Source of the DNA: Alteromonas sp. CI.11.F.A3
Lineage (GTDB): Bacteria > Pseudomonadota > Gammaproteobacteria > Enterobacterales > Alteromonadaceae
Length of the DNA: 64,000 nucleotides
Assembly: GCF_032925565.1 (NCBI RefSeq)
Contig: NZ_CP136708.1
Span: 1,178,001 to 1,242,000, forward strand
Reading direction: 5' to 3'
Shown: piece after piece, positions 44,398 through 55,327 of the stretch
Numbering within the stretch: the first letter of the stretch is position 1
Layout: each line of letters starts with the position of its first letter
The notes under the pieces: generated by a model
What the model saw: only the letters and a program-made list of their open reading frames with translations
What the model was told of the DNA's origin: nothing
Databases searched by the model: none
Program-made: the position numbers and the translations under genes

Positions 44398-45096
44398 TTA
44401 TTGAGGTGCGGGTTCTATCTGTGGGCTTACGGTTGTGGCAATGTTTGCGTTGTTTCTTGCATTGAAGTCGTCGATAACCGTATTCATAAACGCAAACCAT
44501 GTTTGGTTAGGTTGCCAAATAGCAAGTAAGTCTTGTTTTGCTGATAGTTCTGATACACCAAGTACTGTAACGCTATAAAGGTAGGTAAATACAGCGCCCC
44601 GCCAATTCAATTTACAATGTGTAAGCACTTTATCGCCATTTGAACTCCCTAGCGCCATGTAGCTAACATAATCGTTGAAGTTGGCTAGGGTAGGGTTTCC
44701 CCATTCAACCTGAACATTGTGATAGCTTAGTGATAATGCTTCAACGACTTGTTGTTCTTGCAGTCTATCGCCGGGTATTAAATCGATAACCCGATTTACG
44801 CCTTCGTCTTTTAATAATTGAAAGTGTGCAGCCGATGGCAAGCCAGAGCTTACCATGTGGCCGTTATTGACTTGATAGTTGGTTAACGAGTCGAGAGTGA
44901 CTTCAGTGTCAGGCGTAGTGTCAGAGCTTGTTTTGGTTTCTGCGCCAGTTGTTGCACTTGCGTTATTAGGCTCTGTGCTTTTAGCTGTTGGGGTCGCAAA
45001 TGCATTATTTAGGGTAAAAGCGATAGATAAAACTGATGCCAAAACGGCTAATACCTTTATCTCTTTTTTCACAATGTTAGACACTCTCTTTGTCAA
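44398..45096 (-). CDS. Exported phosphatase-like protein (DSP/DUF442-related)
   Basis: The 232-residue protein has a signal peptide (residues about 9-35, ending NNAFA) and a Ser/Thr/Ala-rich linker. The domain from about residue 70 carries HMVSSGLPSAAHFQLLKDEG, VNRVIDLIP and the active-site-like HCKLNWRGAVFTYLY. The Cys-to-Arg spacing is CX4R, as in DUF442-type proteins, rather than the CX5R of classical tyrosine phosphatases. The start is uncertain: TTG 45096 gives the longest form, while GTG 45072 gives a cleaner signal peptide. It is next to the ars operon but not obviously part of it. Confidence 0.75.
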   Translation of the reverse strand: MTKRVSNIVKKEIKVLAVLASVLSIAFTLNNAFATPTAKSTEPNNASATTGAETKTSSDTTPDTEVTLDSLTNYQVNNGHMVSSGLPSAAHFQLLKDEGVNRVIDLIPGDRLQEQQVVEALSLSYHNVQVEWGNPTLANFNDYVSYMALGSSNGDKVLTHCKLNWRGAVFTYLYSVTVLGVSELSAKQDLLAIWQPNQTWFAFMNTVIDDFNARNNANIATTVSPQIEPAPQ

Positions 45097-45146
45097 AGGT
45101 ATACACTAATACGTTATTTGGGTTGTTCGCAAGTTCACTCTCTTTG

Positions 45147-45923
45147 TTATACATCTTTTGTTAACGAAGTTGAAGAAACCACTGGATTAAACAACGTAAA
45201 ATACTTCCTACTTAGCCAAACAATAAAAGGGACGCCGATTAAACTTGGTAATACCCAGCTTCCTATTTGAAGTAAGGGGAGGTTTTCAAAGACCGCGTGT
45301 TGAAATAGTGAACGGCCACCGAAGGCGAAAAATGCTGTGTATGCTCCAATACCTGAACCAATAATATGTCCTATGTGTTGAATGACCCACTCTCCTTTGG
45401 CAATGTCTTTTTTAAATGCATAACGGGCAATACCAATACAGTTAAAAAGAGCTAGGGGGGCAAAAATTTGCGTCAACGTAATGTTGTATTTTATGCCTTG
45501 ATATAAGGCAATACTGGCCACGATAAATAATGCGCAGGGTAGCCATAAGTATTCAGTATTGCGAAGTTCGGCGCGATTCGCTTTTACACTCAGCACCCGT
45601 TTGGCGTGTCTGACATTGTTCCAAACCAGCAGGCTTAGCATAAGTAAAAATATGTATTGGCCCTGAAGGTAAGCAAGAAAATACGCTACAGATTCAAAAT
45701 GTGCTGGCATAGTCGGGAAGATAAGAAGCGGCGCTAGCAGTACTAATGACGAGCTAACTACACCACTGACGGATGTCAGTGTCATCGTAGCCAAATAAAT
45801 ATTACCTATCTTGTTATGATATTTTCCGCCTTTTTTACTGAGGCAGGGGCCCCAAAAGAGTAGCAGTGAAATTGCACCGCAAATAATGTGAAATATAATG
45901 ATAGCACTGTGAATGTTTTGCAT
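45147..45923 (-). CDS. Multi-pass membrane protein, DUF2306-like
   Basis: The 258-residue protein has about seven hydrophobic helices. HIICGAISLLLFWGP near the N-terminus followed by GKYHNKIGNIYLATM resembles the start of DUF2306 proteins. Histidines lie at helix ends (HHI-type), but no cofactor motif is certain. It diverges from the histidine kinase at 46055 across a 130-bp promoter region, so it may be a target of that two-component system. The function is unknown. Confidence 0.72.
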   Translation of the reverse strand: MQNIHSAIIIFHIICGAISLLLFWGPCLSKKGGKYHNKIGNIYLATMTLTSVSGVVSSSLVLLAPLLIFPTMPAHFESVAYFLAYLQGQYIFLLMLSLLVWNNVRHAKRVLSVKANRAELRNTEYLWLPCALFIVASIALYQGIKYNITLTQIFAPLALFNCIGIARYAFKKDIAKGEWVIQHIGHIIGSGIGAYTAFFAFGGRSLFQHAVFENLPLLQIGSWVLPSLIGVPFIVWLSRKYFTLFNPVVSSTSLTKDV

Positions 45924-46054
45924 GACTTACACCTTAAACGTTTGATGTAGTCAGTTTGCCAATAACTTCTTTTTAGTATTAGTGCTGAAAGTCATAAGAT
46001 AAAAAATGACTTTTGGCCTATGTATTTATTCCCGCTTACGTTAATAATAGGCGC

Positions 46055-47194
46055 ATGAAAATACTAAACTTTTTTAATTTAGAGCGAATAAGTGCATTCA
46101 TAACGTGGGTGTTCGTAAGCAGCTCTGCACTCTATTATTCTTTTTCATACTACGGTGCCTCATCAATTAGACCTTGGCTAACTAGTAGTGTAGTGGTGGG
46201 AATAGCGCTGTGTTTTAGTGTCGTGACACGGCGGGATATGTCACTTCCTCAATGGCGAATTCCACTGTTGGTCACAATGTATTTACTGGCAGTGGCAAGC
46301 CTGTTTTTACAGCCGTACACCTATCTCGCTATTTTCCTGGTGATATGGTCGGCATTATTGCCTTACTATTTAGCATGGAGAAAATGCTTGCCAGTGTCTG
46401 TATTGGCAGCTTTACCCCTAGGGCTCATTCACACCTTTTACTGGCAAGATAGCGACGCATGGCTTTTAGCTGCTCTATTTTGGACGTTTAATTTTTTCGC
46501 CATGATGATGTCAAATGTTGCCATTAACGAAAAATTAGCGCGAGAAAAATCTGACGAACTGAACCGTCAACTAACCAGTACTCAGCAACTTGTTCGACAA
46601 GCCGGGCAGCAAGATGAAAGGTTGAGAATTGCTAGAAATATCCACGACGTGTTAGGCCATCACTTAACCGCACTTACTATTAATTTGCAGGTGGCTTCCT
46701 TAAAGGCCAAAGGCGCTGGTCAAGATGAGGTAAAGGCACATGTAGATCAGTGTCATAGCTTAGCAAAGCTATTACTTTCTGATGTAAGAGAAGCCGTTTC
46801 TGAAATTCGTGAAAACGCCGCTCTGGATTGGCAACAAGCAGTTAGCGCTTTGTTTATCGGCCTGCCTCGGCCACGCTTGCAATTATCTATTGCAGATAAC
46901 GTTAAAGTGGAAGATGTTAGAACCGCAGATATTTTACTTCGGTGCGTTCAAGAAAGCCTAACCAATACTATTAAGCACTCTCAATCTGCGCAATTATACG
47001 TCAGTTTGTCTAAGCACAAAAATAGCTACCTATTGACACTACAAGACGAACAATCAGTGACAGAGAAAACCATGAAGCAGGGTAATGGGTTAACAGGTAT
47101 GGCCGAGCGCGTAGCGCAATCAGGCGGAGTGATGAAATATGGTTTTAATAGCCAAGGTTTTCTCATTGATATTTTATTGCCGGAGCATTCATGA
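46055..47194 (+). CDS. Sensor histidine kinase (HisKA_3, NarX/DesK-like)
   Basis: From ATG 46055 this is a 379-residue kinase with five or six N-terminal membrane helices (15-158). A coiled-coil linker (158-190), the dimerisation domain with His197 in ARNIHDVLGHHLTAL, and an HATPase domain (about 280-378) with CVQESLTNTIKHS and GNGLTGMAERVAQSG follow. A TTG 14 codons upstream is less likely. It overlaps its response regulator by 4 bp (ATGA). Confidence 0.9.
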   Translation: MKILNFFNLERISAFITWVFVSSSALYYSFSYYGASSIRPWLTSSVVVGIALCFSVVTRRDMSLPQWRIPLLVTMYLLAVASLFLQPYTYLAIFLVIWSALLPYYLAWRKCLPVSVLAALPLGLIHTFYWQDSDAWLLAALFWTFNFFAMMMSNVAINEKLAREKSDELNRQLTSTQQLVRQAGQQDERLRIARNIHDVLGHHLTALTINLQVASLKAKGAGQDEVKAHVDQCHSLAKLLLSDVREAVSEIRENAALDWQQAVSALFIGLPRPRLQLSIADNVKVEDVRTADILLRCVQESLTNTIKHSQSAQLYVSLSKHKNSYLLTLQDEQSVTEKTMKQGNGLTGMAERVAQSGGVMKYGFNSQGFLIDILLPEHS

Positions 47195-47835
47195 GTATTC
47201 GGGTTGTGTTAGTAGAAGATCAAATGTTAGTGCGCCAAGGCATTCGGTCGTTGTTAGCACTTGATAGCAGCGTTGACGTGGTAGCCGAGTGTGATGACGG
47301 CGCTCATGTTATTGATACACTTAACGCAAATAGCGCAGATATAGTGTTGATGGATATTCGTATGCCTGAAATGACAGGTATTGATGCTTTACGTGCTATG
47401 CGTAATCTTAACCTTAATATCCCCGTTATCATGCTGACCACATTTGACGATCATGAACTGGTTACCCAAGCGATGCGGTCGGGAGCGAAGGGGTATTTAC
47501 TTAAAGATGTGTCACTTGAGACCCTGGTTAACGCTATTAAATCCGTCGTTGCGGGAGAAACGCTGATTCAACCAAGCGTGACAGAGAAAGTACTCAAAGG
47601 CTTGCAAGGGCTAGAGGTTAATTTCGAGTCGTTTGAGCAGCCAGAAACCTTAAGCCCTAAAGAAATAGAAATTCTACGCTTAGTTGCCGCCGGTTACAGC
47701 AATAAAGAAATATCTGAAGCGATGTTCAAATCAACCGGTACAGTTAAAAATCAAGTGTCTGCGATTATGGCGAAAATGGGGGTGCGAGACAGAACCAGAG
47801 CCGTACTTAAAGCGCTAGAATTGGGGTGGCTATAA
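47191..47835 (+). CDS. LuxR/NarL-type response regulator
   Basis: The 214-residue regulator has a receiver domain with Asp10, phospho-acceptor Asp55 in LMDIRMPEM and Lys105. Its LuxR helix-turn-helix (about 150-212) contains LSPKEIEILRLVAAGYSNKE. It is translationally coupled to the kinase gene. This is the second such pair in the window; the first is at 19212-21090. Confidence 0.92.
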   Translation: MSIRVVLVEDQMLVRQGIRSLLALDSSVDVVAECDDGAHVIDTLNANSADIVLMDIRMPEMTGIDALRAMRNLNLNIPVIMLTTFDDHELVTQAMRSGAKGYLLKDVSLETLVNAIKSVVAGETLIQPSVTEKVLKGLQGLEVNFESFEQPETLSPKEIEILRLVAAGYSNKEISEAMFKSTGTVKNQVSAIMAKMGVRDRTRAVLKALELGWL

Positions 47836-47844
47836 ACACAAAAG

Positions 47845-47878
47845 AGCCCGCATGAGTTACTCAATGCAGGCTTTTTTT
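47845..47878 (+). terminator. Rho-independent terminator after LuxR two-component operon
   Basis: AGCCCGCATGAGT pairs with ACTCAATGCAGGCT with one mismatch and one bulge, followed by seven T. It lies 9 bp after the response-regulator stop and before the convergent formaldehyde dehydrogenase gene. Confidence 0.85.
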
Positions 47879-47907
47879 CACTTAACGGTCATGGTGACAG
47901 CTACGTG

Positions 47908-49065
<1,158 letters not shown>

Positions 49066-49296
49066 CTAATATAATACAGCGTGGGTAAACAGCACGATGC
49101 CGCTACCTGTAATGTCTACGTTATGAGATAGATTATAGACCTGAGGTCTGGCTTTATAAATACAGATTTGGTAATTCATTATTACTTGAGTGTAATAATT
49201 GGTTGGTGTTTAATGATTAGCTAAATGGGTCTTCTGATATTTTTTACTAACCATAGCGCCAAGCTAGAAACGCTAGAGTTAATAAAGGTTAACGCC

Positions 49297-50172
49297 ATGT
49301 CGTGGGAAGGTATTGTTGAATTTTGCGCTGTTGCTAGTACCGGCAGTTTTACTTCCGCAGCGGCTAAGTTAGACACGTCTGGTGCGCAAATCAGTAGAAA
49401 AGTCGCCAACGTGGAAAAGCGTTTGGGGGTGAAGTTATTTAACCGCACTACTCGAAGTGTGTCTTTAACCCAAGCTGGGCATATTTATTTTGAGCAATGC
49501 CAACCCGCACTGAAAGCTTTAGAAGATGCTGAACTGAACGTGAGCCAACTTCAGAAAGTGCCTCAAGGACTGATTAAGCTTACTGTGCCCGTCGCCTTTG
49601 GCGAGGCCTTCATTGCGCCGCTAATTAATCAATTCTTAAAAAAATACGAAGGCATAGAAGTAGAGTGCCGTTTTACTAACGACACTATGGATATTATTGA
49701 TGAAGGGTTCGACCTTGCTATCCGCATCGGCAATTTAGAAGACTCGACAATGGTGGCCAAAAAGCTGGCTACCCGGCAGCTATATGTTTGCGCCAGCCCT
49801 GCATATTTACATGCTTTTCCTGCACCGAAGAGTACCGACAAGCTAAGCGAACATCAGTGCTTAGTAGGTTCACAGCCTCATTGGCGCTTTCATTATAATG
49901 GGCAAGTGCAAACAGTACGGGTAAAGGGGCGAGTGAAATATAACAGTGGTAATGCGCTACATCATGCTGCCTTAGCCGGGCTGGGCTTAGTGCAACTGCC
50001 TGGTTTTTATGTGCGTGACTCGCTAGCAACAGGCAAGTTAATTGAAGTGCTATCGCCCTATCGAGACAAGCGAGAGGCGGTATGGGCACTGTTCCCATCG
50101 AATAGGCATTTAGTGCCGAAAATACGCTTGTTAGTAGATTTTTTATCGGCGAAGTTAATTGATGATGAATAG
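49297..50172 (+). CDS. LysR-family transcriptional regulator
   Basis: The 291-residue product from ATG 49297 (AAAGG 8 nt upstream) has an N-terminal helix-turn-helix (GSFTSAAAKLDTSGAQISRK) and a LysR effector domain (about 90-290). It diverges from frmA, so it most likely controls the formaldehyde dehydrogenase gene. Extension to 49225 adds residues without LysR character. The effector is unknown. Confidence 0.9.
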   Translation: MSWEGIVEFCAVASTGSFTSAAAKLDTSGAQISRKVANVEKRLGVKLFNRTTRSVSLTQAGHIYFEQCQPALKALEDAELNVSQLQKVPQGLIKLTVPVAFGEAFIAPLINQFLKKYEGIEVECRFTNDTMDIIDEGFDLAIRIGNLEDSTMVAKKLATRQLYVCASPAYLHAFPAPKSTDKLSEHQCLVGSQPHWRFHYNGQVQTVRVKGRVKYNSGNALHHAALAGLGLVQLPGFYVRDSLATGKLIEVLSPYRDKREAVWALFPSNRHLVPKIRLLVDFLSAKLIDDE

Positions 50173-50313
50173 TGAGTTTCGCTATATTCTTTGCCACTTA
50201 TAATGGATTATCGCTGAAATCGAAACATGAAATGGTTTGTGTTTCACTTTTTGCAATACAGTATGGTGAAAACTGCGGTTGACAGATAGACGTCTATACG
50301 GCAAATTGACCCT

Positions 50314-50385
50314 ATGAAAACGATTCTTCTTATTGGCACCACCGGCATTATGATTACCACCTTAAAACGGGCGGTCGCTGGCTAG
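50314..50385 (+). CDS. thrL: thr operon leader peptide ThrL
   Basis: A 23-codon frame reads MKTILLIGTTGIMITTLKRA then VAG. Five codons are Thr and four are Ile, with the pairs TT at positions 9-10 and 15-16. This composition is that of threonine operon leaders, where low charged tRNA-Thr or tRNA-Ile stalls the ribosome. It is followed by a terminator 24 bp downstream and by thrA. Confidence 0.92.
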   Translation: MKTILLIGTTGIMITTLKRAVAG

Positions 50386-50441
50386 TGCAAGTAAGCATAA
50401 GACAACGAAAGCCCGCCCTCACAGAGAGCGGGCTTTTTTTT
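50369..50441 (+). promoter_or_regulatory. thr attenuator (antiterminator and terminator)
   Basis: The terminator stem is formed by AAGCCCGCCCTC (50409-50420) and GAGAGCGGGCTT (50424-50435) with one mismatch, followed by a T-tract. GGGCGG (50369-50374), inside the last leader codons, can pair with CCGCCC (50413-50418), which is the left terminator arm. Stalling at the Thr/Ile codons leaves GGGCGG free and favours this antiterminator. A ribosome reaching the leader stop covers it and lets the terminator form. Confidence 0.9.
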
Positions 50442-50501
50442 ACTCACGTCATAGTAACCGATTAAAGCAGTAACCTGGCGTAACCGATATAGGAGCAGCA
50501 C

Positions 50502-52967
50502 ATGAAAGTCTTAAAGTTTGGGGGCTCATCACTTGCCGACGCACCGCGCTACTTGCGCGTGACCGACATTAGCACGGCCACCCACCAAACCGATGGCGCT
50601 GCAGTGGTACTTTCTGCCCCTAAAGGGGTGACGAATGCATTGTCACTTTTATGTGAGCAAGCAGCCGCTGGCGAAGATTTCCACCCTCTATTTGAAAAAT
50701 TAACGTCTACCGTAACTGGTATTGCTGATGCCTTAAACGAAGAGCTTAGCGGCTTCGCTCATGCAGATGTCACCGACTTCATTCACGCGCAACTGCGTGT
50801 ACTTAATCAACACCTTGATGGTATTAAATTGTTAGGTGTAGCGCCTGACAATATTGCAGCCGGAATATTGAGTATTGGTGAATACATCTCGGTAACGTTA
50901 TTTAGTGGTATTTTGACGGCTAAAGGCGTAAAAAATCGTATTATCGACCCTGTAACTTACATTCTTGCAGAAGGCGAGTATCTCGATAGCATTGCAGATG
51001 TATCGTTGAGCAAAGCCCGCTTTACCGATGTGCCAAACGACGGCAGTGAGTTATTGGTGATGCCAGGGTTCGTTGCGGCTAACGAGGTTGGTGAGAAAGT
51101 CACGCTTGGTCGTAATGGTTCTGACTACTCAGCGGCTATCTTAGCGGCGTGTATCGATGCGAGTTGTTGTGAAATCTGGACTGATGTAGATGGTGTTTAT
51201 AACGCCGATCCAAATCAGGTTGAAGGCGCAGTGTTGCTTGATAAGTTAACGTATCAAGAAGCCATGGAGCTTTCTTATTTTGGTGCCAAAGTACTTCATC
51301 CAAAAACGATTGGCCCGATTGCACAGCACCATATTCCTTGCCTGATTCGTAATACCCTAAATCCTGCTGCTCCTGGTACGTTAATTAGTAACGAAGCCAG
51401 TGAAAAATGGACCTCGGTTAAAGGCATCTCTCAACTTGAAAATGTCACTATGTTCAACGTGGCAGGACCTGGTCTTAAAGGTATGGTTGGCATGGCCAGC
51501 CGAGTTTTTGAGGTGATGTCGAATGCGAATATTTCAATTAGTCTCATTACCCAATCGTCTTCTGAATACTCAATAAGCTTCTGTATTCAAAGTAAGGATG
51601 CAGACCGTGCGTTAAGCTTGTTAGAAGATGCCTTCGCGCTGGAACTGCAAAATCAATTGTTAGATCCAATAGAAGTGCGCCACGATTTAGCGATTGTTAC
51701 CCTAGTGGGTGACGGTATGCGTCATGCGAAAGGCTTAGCGGCACGCTTCTTTAACTCGTTGGCGCAAGCTCGCGTTAATAACGTAGCGATAGCCCAAGGC
51801 TCTTCAGAGCGTTCTATTTCGACGGTTATCGAAAACAAGCGGGCGAAAAAAGCGGTTAAGGTTATCCATCAGAATTTTTTCTCAGACCGCCATACCATTG
51901 ATGTATTTTTAGTAGGCTGTGGCAACGTGGGAACTGAGCTTTTAAGCCAAATTGCAAAACAACAGCCAGCTTTGCTTAATCGCAATATCCAGCTGCGAGT
52001 ATATGGAATAGCTAATAGTCGTAAGTTGTTACTCAACAGCCAAGGAATTGACTTAAATCAAGATTGGAAACCAGCATTAGATGCTGCTAGCGAAGGGCTT
52101 TCTGTAGAACGCCTAAATCAGTTCGTAAACGATAACAGTTTAGTGAACCCAGTTATTGTGGATTGCACTAGTCACGATGCTATTGCACAGCAATATGTAG
52201 ACATGATGGAAAATGGCTTTCATGTCGTGACTCCAAACAAGAAAGCCAATACCAGTTCGTTAGATTATTATCGTAAATTGAAAAAGACTGCACTGTCGAC
52301 AAATCGTCAATATTTGTACGAAACCACCGTAGGAGCTGGCTTGCCAGTTATCGATAACTTGCAAAAGCTATTTAGTGCCGGCGACGTACTGCATCGTTTT
52401 GAAGGAATATTATCAGGTAGCCTATCTTACGTATTTGGTAAGCTTGAAGAAGGGATGACGTTATCTGAAGCAACGCAAACTGCAAAAGAAAATGGCTATA
52501 CTGAACCGGATCCGCGCGACGACTTAAGTGGTATGGACGTAGCACGCAAACTGCTTATCATGGCCCGTGAAGCAGACTTAGAACTTGAGCTTTCTGATAT
52601 AGAAATTGAGTCTGTATTACCGGTAGGTTTTGCCGAAGACTGTTCCATTGATGAATTCATGTCACAGTTGCCTGAACTTGATGCTGAATTCGCTAAGCGT
52701 GTAGATGCTGCAAAAGCCGAGGGAAAAGTACTTCGCTATATTGGTAGCATTGAAGGGGATAAGTGCAAGGTAACGATTCAAGCAGTGCCTGCATCTAACC
52801 CATTATCGCAAGTGAAAGATGGTGAAAACGCGTTGGCTATCAACAGTGATTATTACCAGCCTATTCCTTATGTAATTAGGGGCTATGGTGCAGGTGGTAC
52901 AGTAACGGCTGCTGGTGTGTTTGCTGATATATTGCGAACTATGCCGTGGAAGCAAATGGCACACTAA
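50502..52967 (+). CDS. thrA: Bifunctional aspartokinase I / homoserine dehydrogenase I
   Basis: The 821-residue fusion has an N-terminal aspartokinase (KFGGSSLADAPRYL, GRNGSDYSAAILAA), two central ACT-type regulatory segments (about 310-455) and a C-terminal homoserine dehydrogenase (from about 465, VFLVGCGNVGTELLSQIA, TPNKKANTSSLDYY, GILSGSLSYVFGKLEEG). It catalyses the first and third steps of threonine synthesis from aspartate and is normally inhibited by threonine. It is preceded by a leader attenuator and followed by thrB and thrC. Confidence 0.96.
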   Translation: MKVLKFGGSSLADAPRYLRVTDISTATHQTDGAAVVLSAPKGVTNALSLLCEQAAAGEDFHPLFEKLTSTVTGIADALNEELSGFAHADVTDFIHAQLRVLNQHLDGIKLLGVAPDNIAAGILSIGEYISVTLFSGILTAKGVKNRIIDPVTYILAEGEYLDSIADVSLSKARFTDVPNDGSELLVMPGFVAANEVGEKVTLGRNGSDYSAAILAACIDASCCEIWTDVDGVYNADPNQVEGAVLLDKLTYQEAMELSYFGAKVLHPKTIGPIAQHHIPCLIRNTLNPAAPGTLISNEASEKWTSVKGISQLENVTMFNVAGPGLKGMVGMASRVFEVMSNANISISLITQSSSEYSISFCIQSKDADRALSLLEDAFALELQNQLLDPIEVRHDLAIVTLVGDGMRHAKGLAARFFNSLAQARVNNVAIAQGSSERSISTVIENKRAKKAVKVIHQNFFSDRHTIDVFLVGCGNVGTELLSQIAKQQPALLNRNIQLRVYGIANSRKLLLNSQGIDLNQDWKPALDAASEGLSVERLNQFVNDNSLVNPVIVDCTSHDAIAQQYVDMMENGFHVVTPNKKANTSSLDYYRKLKKTALSTNRQYLYETTVGAGLPVIDNLQKLFSAGDVLHRFEGILSGSLSYVFGKLEEGMTLSEATQTAKENGYTEPDPRDDLSGMDVARKLLIMAREADLELELSDIEIESVLPVGFAEDCSIDEFMSQLPELDAEFAKRVDAAKAEGKVLRYIGSIEGDKCKVTIQAVPASNPLSQVKDGENALAINSDYYQPIPYVIRGYGAGGTVTAAGVFADILRTMPWKQMAH

Positions 52968-53029
52968 TTGGTTCTTCTTTTAAAATAAAAGAGCCGCCGA
53001 AGTTAAAAGAGTAATTAAAGAAAAGTATT

Positions 53030-53983
53030 ATGAAAGCATTACGAGCATATGCGCCAGCATCTATTGGCAATGTTAGTTTAGGATTTGATGTACTAGGCGC
53101 TGCACTTGCCCCTATTGATGGTTCGCGCTTAGGCGACGAAGTCAATATTGAAAGTGCAGATACCTTTTCGTTAAACACCGTGGGCCCTTTCGCACACAAA
53201 TTGCCTGGCGACGCTGACAGTAATATTGTTACGCAATGCTATCACTACTTTTGTGCGAAGATGGAAAAGGTGGGTAAAACGACCACGCCAGTGGCGATGA
53301 CCTTATCTAAAAACTTGCCTATCGGCAGTGGACTGGGGTCGAGCGCGAGCTCTATTGTTGCGGCCTTTGTTGCTTTGAATGCCTTTTTTGATACTCCCTT
53401 TGACGAAGATACATTGTTGACTATGATGGGGGAGTTAGAAGGGCAAATCAGCGGTAGTATTCATTACGATAACGTAGCGCCATGTTATGTCGGTGGCATG
53501 ACATTAATGACTGGGGCAACATCTCCTGTAACCTTGTCGCTGCCGTTAGTGAAAGACTGGTACTATGCTATTTGTTATTCTGGTATTAGCGTTTCTACAG
53601 CGGCCGCCCGTGACATATTACCTAAGCAGGTAGACATGTCCACGGCACTTACCTTTGGTCGCCAGCTAGGGGTATTTGTACATGCCTTGCATGCAGGTGA
53701 AAACGAGCTTGCTGCGTCGGTGATGAAAGATGTGATTGCAGAACCCTATCGTAAACAGTTATTGCCGGGCTTCGATGACGCAAGAGCCTTCAGCGAGCAA
53801 GAAGGCGCGTTAGCCTTTGGTATTTCGGGTTCAGGTCCAACGGTATTTGCCGTGTGTGACAGTAAAGAAAAAGCGCAGCGTATCGTTGCCTATTTAGACG
53901 AACACTATATTCAAAATGAAGATGGCTTTAGCCATGTGTGCCAAATCCCAGAGCAGGGAACCACGGTTGGCCCTATCGCTTAA
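53030..53983 (+). CDS. thrB: Homoserine kinase
   Basis: The 317-residue GHMP kinase phosphorylates homoserine. It starts MKALRAYAPASIGNVSLGFD, has the ATP loop LPIGSGLGSSASSIVAAF, and ends with the GHMP C-terminal segment FGISGSGPTVFAV. It is 62 bp after thrA and 57 bp before thrC in the operon. Confidence 0.95.
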   Translation: MKALRAYAPASIGNVSLGFDVLGAALAPIDGSRLGDEVNIESADTFSLNTVGPFAHKLPGDADSNIVTQCYHYFCAKMEKVGKTTTPVAMTLSKNLPIGSGLGSSASSIVAAFVALNAFFDTPFDEDTLLTMMGELEGQISGSIHYDNVAPCYVGGMTLMTGATSPVTLSLPLVKDWYYAICYSGISVSTAAARDILPKQVDMSTALTFGRQLGVFVHALHAGENELAASVMKDVIAEPYRKQLLPGFDDARAFSEQEGALAFGISGSGPTVFAVCDSKEKAQRIVAYLDEHYIQNEDGFSHVCQIPEQGTTVGPIA

Positions 53984-54040
53984 TCAAAGTGATACAGCAG
54001 CTAGACAATATGACGGCACAACGATAAAAGGTATTAAAAC

Positions 54041-55327
54041 GTGGAATTGGTTAATTTAAAAGATGCACAGGACACTGCCTCATTCTCTGAAGCAGTAAAA
54101 AGAGGGTTGGGTAAACAACAAGGTTTGTATTTCCCGACGCATATTCCGACACTAGACAACATTGATGAACTGCTTGAAATGCCGTTCGCAGAGCGCAGCA
54201 TAGCGGTACTTCGTGCCATTATTGGTGATGAGCTTAACAATGGCGAACTAGAAGAAATCGTGAATACTGCATTTGCCTTCGGCGCACCGGTAGAGCAGGT
54301 AAGTGACAACGTTTATACCTTGGAGCTTTTTCACGGGCCTACATTGGCGTTTAAAGATTTTGGTGGCCGCTTTATGGCGCAAACCTTATCAAGAATTAGT
54401 GAAGGTAAACCGGTCACTATTCTTACTGCTACCTCTGGTGACACGGGGGCGGCGGTAGCGCATGCGTTCCACGGTATTGATAATATCAATGTGGTTATTT
54501 TGTTCCCTAAAGGGAAAATTAGCGCACTGCAAGAAAAGCTGTTTACCACCCTTGGTGGCAATATCCATACGGTAGCCGTTGAGTCTGACTTCGACGAATG
54601 TCAGTCGCTAGTGAAGGCCTCATTCGACGACCCAGATATTCGTGAAGGTTTGCACTTAAATTCAGCGAACTCAATTAATATTAGCCGCTTGCTAGCGCAA
54701 GTGTGCTATTACTTTGAAGCGGTAAGCCAGCTACCTAAAGAAAAGCGTGACCAACTGGTTATCTCGGTACCAAGTGGTAACTTTGGTAACCTAACTGCCG
54801 GTATGATTGCGAAATCGATGGGCTTGCCGATTAAACGCTTTATCGCGGCAACTAATGCTAACGATACTGTACCTCGTTACCTAAAAACGGGGGAGTGGTC
54901 TCCAAAGAAAACGGTTGCGACTATGTCGAATGCAATGGATGTTAGCCAACCTAATAACTGGCCGCGTATTGAAGCCTTAATTGAGCAAGGTTATGTAGAT
55001 AAAAGCTGCTTGAAAGGCGAAATGGTTGATGAAGAGTATACTCAGTTAGCCATGCGCCAATTAGCGCAACTGGGCTATACCAGTGAGCCTCATGCTGCTA
55101 TTGCTTACCGTGCCGTTAGCCACGACTTAGAAGACGGCGAAATCGGTCTATTCTTGGGAACTGCACACCCTGCAAAATTCCGTGAAACGGTAGAAAACGT
55201 TTTGGGCACGCCTATTAGCTTACCTAAGCCGTTAGCTGATGTTGCTGGGGAAGACAGCTTAGCCGTTGATTTACCTGCGTCTTACGATGCGCTTAAACAA
55301 CACATGCTGGATTTACTAAAAGCGTGA
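54041..55327 (+). CDS. thrC: Threonine synthase
   Basis: The 428-residue PLP enzyme converts phosphohomoserine to threonine. The PLP lysine lies in [28 protein letters not shown] and [13 protein letters not shown] bind the cofactor phosphate. The start is GTG 54041 after AAAAGG. Its last codons overlap the ung start (GTGA), so ung is coupled to the operon. Confidence 0.95.
   Translation: MELVNLKDAQDTASFSEAVKRGLGKQQGLYFPTHIPTLDNIDELLEMPFAERSIAVLRAIIGDELNNGELEEIVNTAFAFGAPVEQVSDNVYTLELFHGPTLAFKDFGGRFMAQTLSRISEGKPVTILTATSGDTGAAVAHAFHGIDNINVVILFPKGKISALQEKLFTTLGGNIHTVAVESDFDECQSLVKASFDDPDIREGLHLNSANSINISRLLAQVCYYFEAVSQLPKEKRDQLVISVPSGNFGNLTAGMIAKSMGLPIKRFIAATNANDTVPRYLKTGEWSPKKTVATMSNAMDVSQPNNWPRIEALIEQGYVDKSCLKGEMVDEEYTQLAMRQLAQLGYTSEPHAAIAYRAVSHDLEDGEIGLFLGTAHPAKFRETVENVLGTPISLPKPLADVAGEDSLAVDLPASYDALKQHMLDLLKA

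Noticed and set aside
49769..50197. 142-residue frame antisense to the LysR gene
   Set aside because: Shadow frame over a clear LysR effector domain.
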